The translations under genes were made by a program, and so were the position numbers. Under the pieces are notes generated by a model. It searched no databases and was not told the origin of the DNA. It worked only from the letters and a program-made list of their open reading frames with translations. Positions 18,632 to 21,096 of a DNA stretch of 21,096 bases are shown here, one piece after another (within the stretch, counting starts at the first letter, position 1; every line of letters starts with the position of its first letter). The DNA comes from Parastagonospora avenae f. sp. tritici 18332-5 (lineage: Eukaryota > Ascomycota > Dothideomycetes > Pleosporales > Phaeosphaeriaceae). The DNA lies in the NCBI GenBank assembly GCA_022559985.1, contig JAFJTR010000179.1:1-21096 (forward strand), in the 5' to 3' direction.

Positions 18632-19255
18632 CTAGTCGCAAACAAGCCGGATACAGGCAGCACTCCATTTGTCCACAAATTCCTTCAACAAAGAGACCCC
18701 GTCTGCCCCTCGGAAATCAAGAATACGACCGCCTTCGAGCCTCCACTCCGCTTACTTGTCCCAATCCCCAAGAATCAGCCAGAAAGCCTCGGAGCAGTGC
18801 ACTTCAACAGTCAGCCCCGCTCCTGTGAACAACTCGCTCTCCGGTCTCTGCTTTGTATGCAGCGAGCTTGGCCGACACTCCGTACACACGGCGAACAATG
18901 GCCTGACAGACAGGATTTCCTCGACTGGATACAACCTTTCAAATGTAGATACATCCTCTCCGCTCACAACTACACGCTGTTTCCATGCAAGCCAATCTGC
19001 CAGCTCGACCCTGTCGCCACTAGGCCCAAACTCCAACACAGATGCTTTTTTCCCAAACGCCAACAGCTTATCCCATTCCGTCTTAGAACAGTCCCCATCC
19101 ATCCTCACAAGCAAGTTCCACTCATAGAAATCACCATCCCGTTTCAGGCTTCCCAGCCACGTGCAAACTCCGTACAGCGTTCGCGTTACCTGCTCCGCAA
19201 AGTCATCCCCAGATATGTCCACACCTTTGGCATATCCGTACATTCCTGCAAGCAT
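18632..19255 (-). pseudogene. Unrecognised conserved-looking protein remnant with one TAA
   Basis: The frame opens with ATG 19255 (MLAGMYGYAKGVDISGDD) and reads 167 codons to TAA 18754-18752, then continues in the same frame for 39 codons (AEWRLEGGRILDFRGADGV, FVDKWSAACIRLVCD) to TAG 18634-18632. Reading the TAA as CAA (Gln) would give 207 aa. Coding character is good: balanced composition, aromatic-rich helices (YEWNLLVRMDGD, VELADWLAWKQR) and a CTEC pair. The frame is also open upstream of the ATG to about 19303 without another start, so the 5' end may be missing. I do not recognise the family. It shares its strand with the helicase 650 bp downstream, but there is no evidence of co-function. 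Confidence 0.45.
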
Positions 19256-19994
19256 CTTCCCCACCGTACTCCAAGAACATAACAAATCAGAGTCGACTAG
19301 CAATCACACGCCTCCTACTACCTGTTTGCCTGTCTATCCTCAGCCGAAGAAAAGCTGTTACTCACTCCAAGTGGGCCTTTGTCCAACCAATCAAAGTCAG
19401 TTCGTTAGTCAGGGTCCCGCTGCCCTCTGGAATGCGCAACTGAGAGCTAGTATGCAGACTAAGTCCCTCTGGGTTAGCGTATCTTCAAGACAACCCTCTA
19501 GATTTTAAAAGGAACCGCGGCTCGGGCCCACTCGCAGTGCAACTTGTGTTCATCTAAGAACCTGGAACCCCGCATCCTAGATCGTGCTATCTTAATGGAC
19601 TGTGGTTGATCAGGCGAATAAATGAATGATCCTCAGAAGAGCCCACCAGGATTCCTGATGCCTAGAAGTGCGAGAAAGCAATATGTAACTGTAACTACAG
19701 TATCGGGTTAGAGGCTGCGGATTAACGATTATATTGCTATCTGTTATAGTGTTCTCGTCATCATTATGTACAGGACATCAGCTCTGAGGTAAGTGCACTT
19801 GCCCACCGGGCCTGCTACAACAAGATACCATGTTACTCCAGTCAAGTGGTTGCAGAATGGGATCCAGAGCAAAGTCCTTGCTCTGCGCCGTTTATCTTCC
19901 TCTTGTTGATATCCGCATAGCAATTACACCTTGTTATGATTAGCAAGACGCAGGAGTTGTCAGTGTAACAGCATACATCAAAGGAATATCATTC
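19256..19994. other. No gene recognised
   Basis: A plus-strand open frame at 19161-19508 is partly a shadow of the minus-strand gene remnant and has no motif. The remainder holds no long ORF, no repeat and no RNA gene that I can see. Confidence 0.35.
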
Positions 19995-20255
19995 TTATCT
20001 AGAATGGTTGCAGTGAAATAAGCAACGACATCCCATTCCTCCAAACGCAGACCACCACCGGACCTCCTCCGCCTTTGCATGGCTATGTAGCGCGTTCCCA
20101 GCTCTAACCAGTGTACTCCTCATGTCTCCACGTGCGGGGAGGCAGAGCTCAACCATAAGCATATTACCTTCAACGTCGGCTATAAAGCGTCGCTCTGCAG
20201 TATCGCAAAGAGGTAGCCTGACTTTGAAAGCGACATCGCATGCACGCCGGCTGCT
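19995..20255 (-). other. Possible coding remnant, 86 codons, unrecognised
   Basis: A minus-strand frame open between TAA 20258-20256 and TAA 19997-19995 reads protein-like sequence (RRACDVAFKVRLPLCDTA, RRFIADVEGNMLMVELCLPA, KAEEVRWWSAFGG). The first ATG is at 20162. The sequence AAAGCAG immediately before CCGGCG could be a splice acceptor. No family is recognised; chance openness is possible. Confidence 0.2.
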
Positions 20256-20445
20256 TTAGCCTACTTGTTCCCTAGCTCCATTGTGCTGCCCCATGTGCTG
20301 ATGCTGTCCTGATTCTGTGCCGCGGGAGGTCATCGTTGTGAGTCGAAAGCGACGATCGAGAGCATGGTGCACAGACTCCGCAACAAACAAACATGAATCA
20401 AATACGGGTAGCTTTTTTTACCAAACAAACAAGCATAAAGATCTT

Positions 20446-20461
20446 AATATTTGCAAATATT
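20446..20461. repeat. Subterminal palindrome in the hAT element
   Basis: The sequence aatatttgcaaatatt is its own reverse complement and lies 75 bp inside the element end, where hAT transposases often bind subterminal motifs. Binding here is an inference. Confidence 0.6.
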
Positions 20462-20645
20462 TGGTGTTTTTTTAAGGCTGAGATTTGGGTAATTTGTTAG
20501 ATCGTGAGCGCGTCGATTTTGGTGTTTTGGTGTTCTAAATCGGCCATCTGAACTCGCCCCTGACGACGCTAGCGCACCTCATCAACCTCAGCCCGGCCGA
20601 CGCGCGCGATCCCGTGACAATCAAAGTATCGCGACGCCTACTATT

Positions 20646-21096
20646 ATGACCTCTAAAGCTTCCAAGAAGCGCGCGCGTTCATCAAACGTTCCTACAACCT
20701 CAACGAAGCGATTAAGAATTTCAGCAATCCCGCTACTACCTACAACGCCCTCACAAGCTTAGGAGAGGCAGCAGCTTAAGTCACAACCTCAAGAATCACT
20801 GTCCGCGCCCACTAAGGGCAGCCACTCTGGCACTAGCTCTATAGCAACAACAATAGAGACAGCTGAGGATGACTACATTGATAACGGCGGCGACGACTTT
20901 GATAGGCTCGATTGGGAGCGGCTTGGGGGTCGCTATATTAAGCCCTTGAAGCAACCCGGGAGAACACAAAGCTGGGTGTATGCACACGGATACCGCTTCG
21001 TGCGTATAGATCAACCTACACGCCCGCTTTGGGTGTGTAAATACTGCCATATACACAGGGCACCATCCGTTATTATCGACTGCTCAAAAGCCACGT
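20646..21096 (+). pseudogene. hAT transposase N-terminus with BED zinc finger, partial, one in-frame TAG
   Basis: From ATG 20646 the frame reads a basic Ser/Thr-rich leader (MTSKASKKRARSSNV), a TAG at 20760-20762 and then stays open to the window edge. The later part has an acidic stretch (ETAEDDYIDNGGDDFDRL) followed by SWVYAHGYRFVRI and PLWVCKYCHIHR, the W..HG...W-x-C-x-x-C pattern of the BED-type zinc finger at the start of fungal hAT transposases. Such enzymes cut and paste the element through an RNase H-like core, which would lie to the right of the window. The TAG most simply derives from CAG. If the start were downstream of the stop, no ATG would precede the zinc finger, so this copy is probably inactive unless the leader is spliced. 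Confidence 0.7.

Larger units (their letters stand above)
20372..21096 (+). mobile_element. hAT DNA transposon, left end, continuing beyond the window
   Basis: The element begins CAGACTCCGCAACAA at 20372, identical over 15 bases to the start of the MITE at 9424 and nearly identical, over about 30 bases, to the reverse complement of that MITE's other end (ccgcaacaaacaaa...aatcaaata). The left 8-bp flank, expected to be duplicated at the far end, is atggtgca (20364-20371). A subterminal 16-bp palindrome lies at 20446-20461, followed by the transposase start. The right end is outside the window. Confidence 0.8.

Noticed and set aside
1..21096. tRNA, rRNA, CRISPR array, bacterial operon signals
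   Set aside because: No cloverleaf with a GGTTCGAATCC-type arm, no spaced identical repeats, and gene structure is eukaryotic with short introns.

Overview
The window looks like an accessory, repeat-rich stretch of a filamentous ascomycete genome. My inference is a Dothideomycete, probably Pleosporales. The reasons are short introns of 43-55 nt with GTRNGT donors, CTRAY branch sites and YAG acceptors; gene families expanded in Pezizomycotina (dynamin-like GTPase, NFX1-type helicase, DUF7924-like protein, YghA-like reductase); and relics of Tad/I-type LINE, Ty1/copia, pogo and hAT elements. Many relics carry in-frame stops that a single C-to-T (or opposite-strand G-to-A) change would create from Gln or Trp codons, as expected of repeat-induced point mutation (RIP).

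Layout, left to right. 1-651: 3' end of a LINE ORF2 (+). 1060-1488: unrecognised small ORF followed by a perfect palindrome. 3016-3965: bZIP-type gene (+) with two small introns and one in-frame stop. 4789-5250: RecQ-like helicase relic (-), motif II/III part. 5565-5903: unidentified decayed ORF (+). 6464-7331: YghA-like short-chain dehydrogenase (+) with a hidden 43-nt intron, no visible start codon and a damaged cofactor loop. 7348-7690: second RecQ-like helicase relic (-), motif V/VI part. About 8040-8930: Ty1/copia relic whose reverse transcriptase has been deleted. 9424-9585: 162-bp hAT-type MITE with an 8-bp target duplication, directly upstream of the dynamin gene. 9744-12070: intact four-exon dynamin-like GTPase (+). 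12734-13949: DUF7924-like protein (-). 14207-14582: pogo transposase tail (-). 14865-15107: F-box relic (+). 15197-17975: 5' half of an NFX1/ZNFX1-type CCCH-RNA helicase gene (-), with an in-frame stop and then a loss of homology before the DEAD-like motif. 18632-19255: unrecognised gene remnant (-). 20372-21096: left end of a hAT transposon (+) with TIR and the BED zinc finger start of its transposase, cut by the window edge.

The dynamin-like GTPase is the only large gene that reads cleanly from start to stop. The window shows no operon-like unit. The points most worth following are the MITE whose ends match the hAT element at the right edge, the broken NFX1-type helicase close to a Mx-like dynamin, and the one-directional mutation pattern that seems to have reached a single-copy-looking reductase gene. 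All family names are assigned by motif recognition alone, without a database search.
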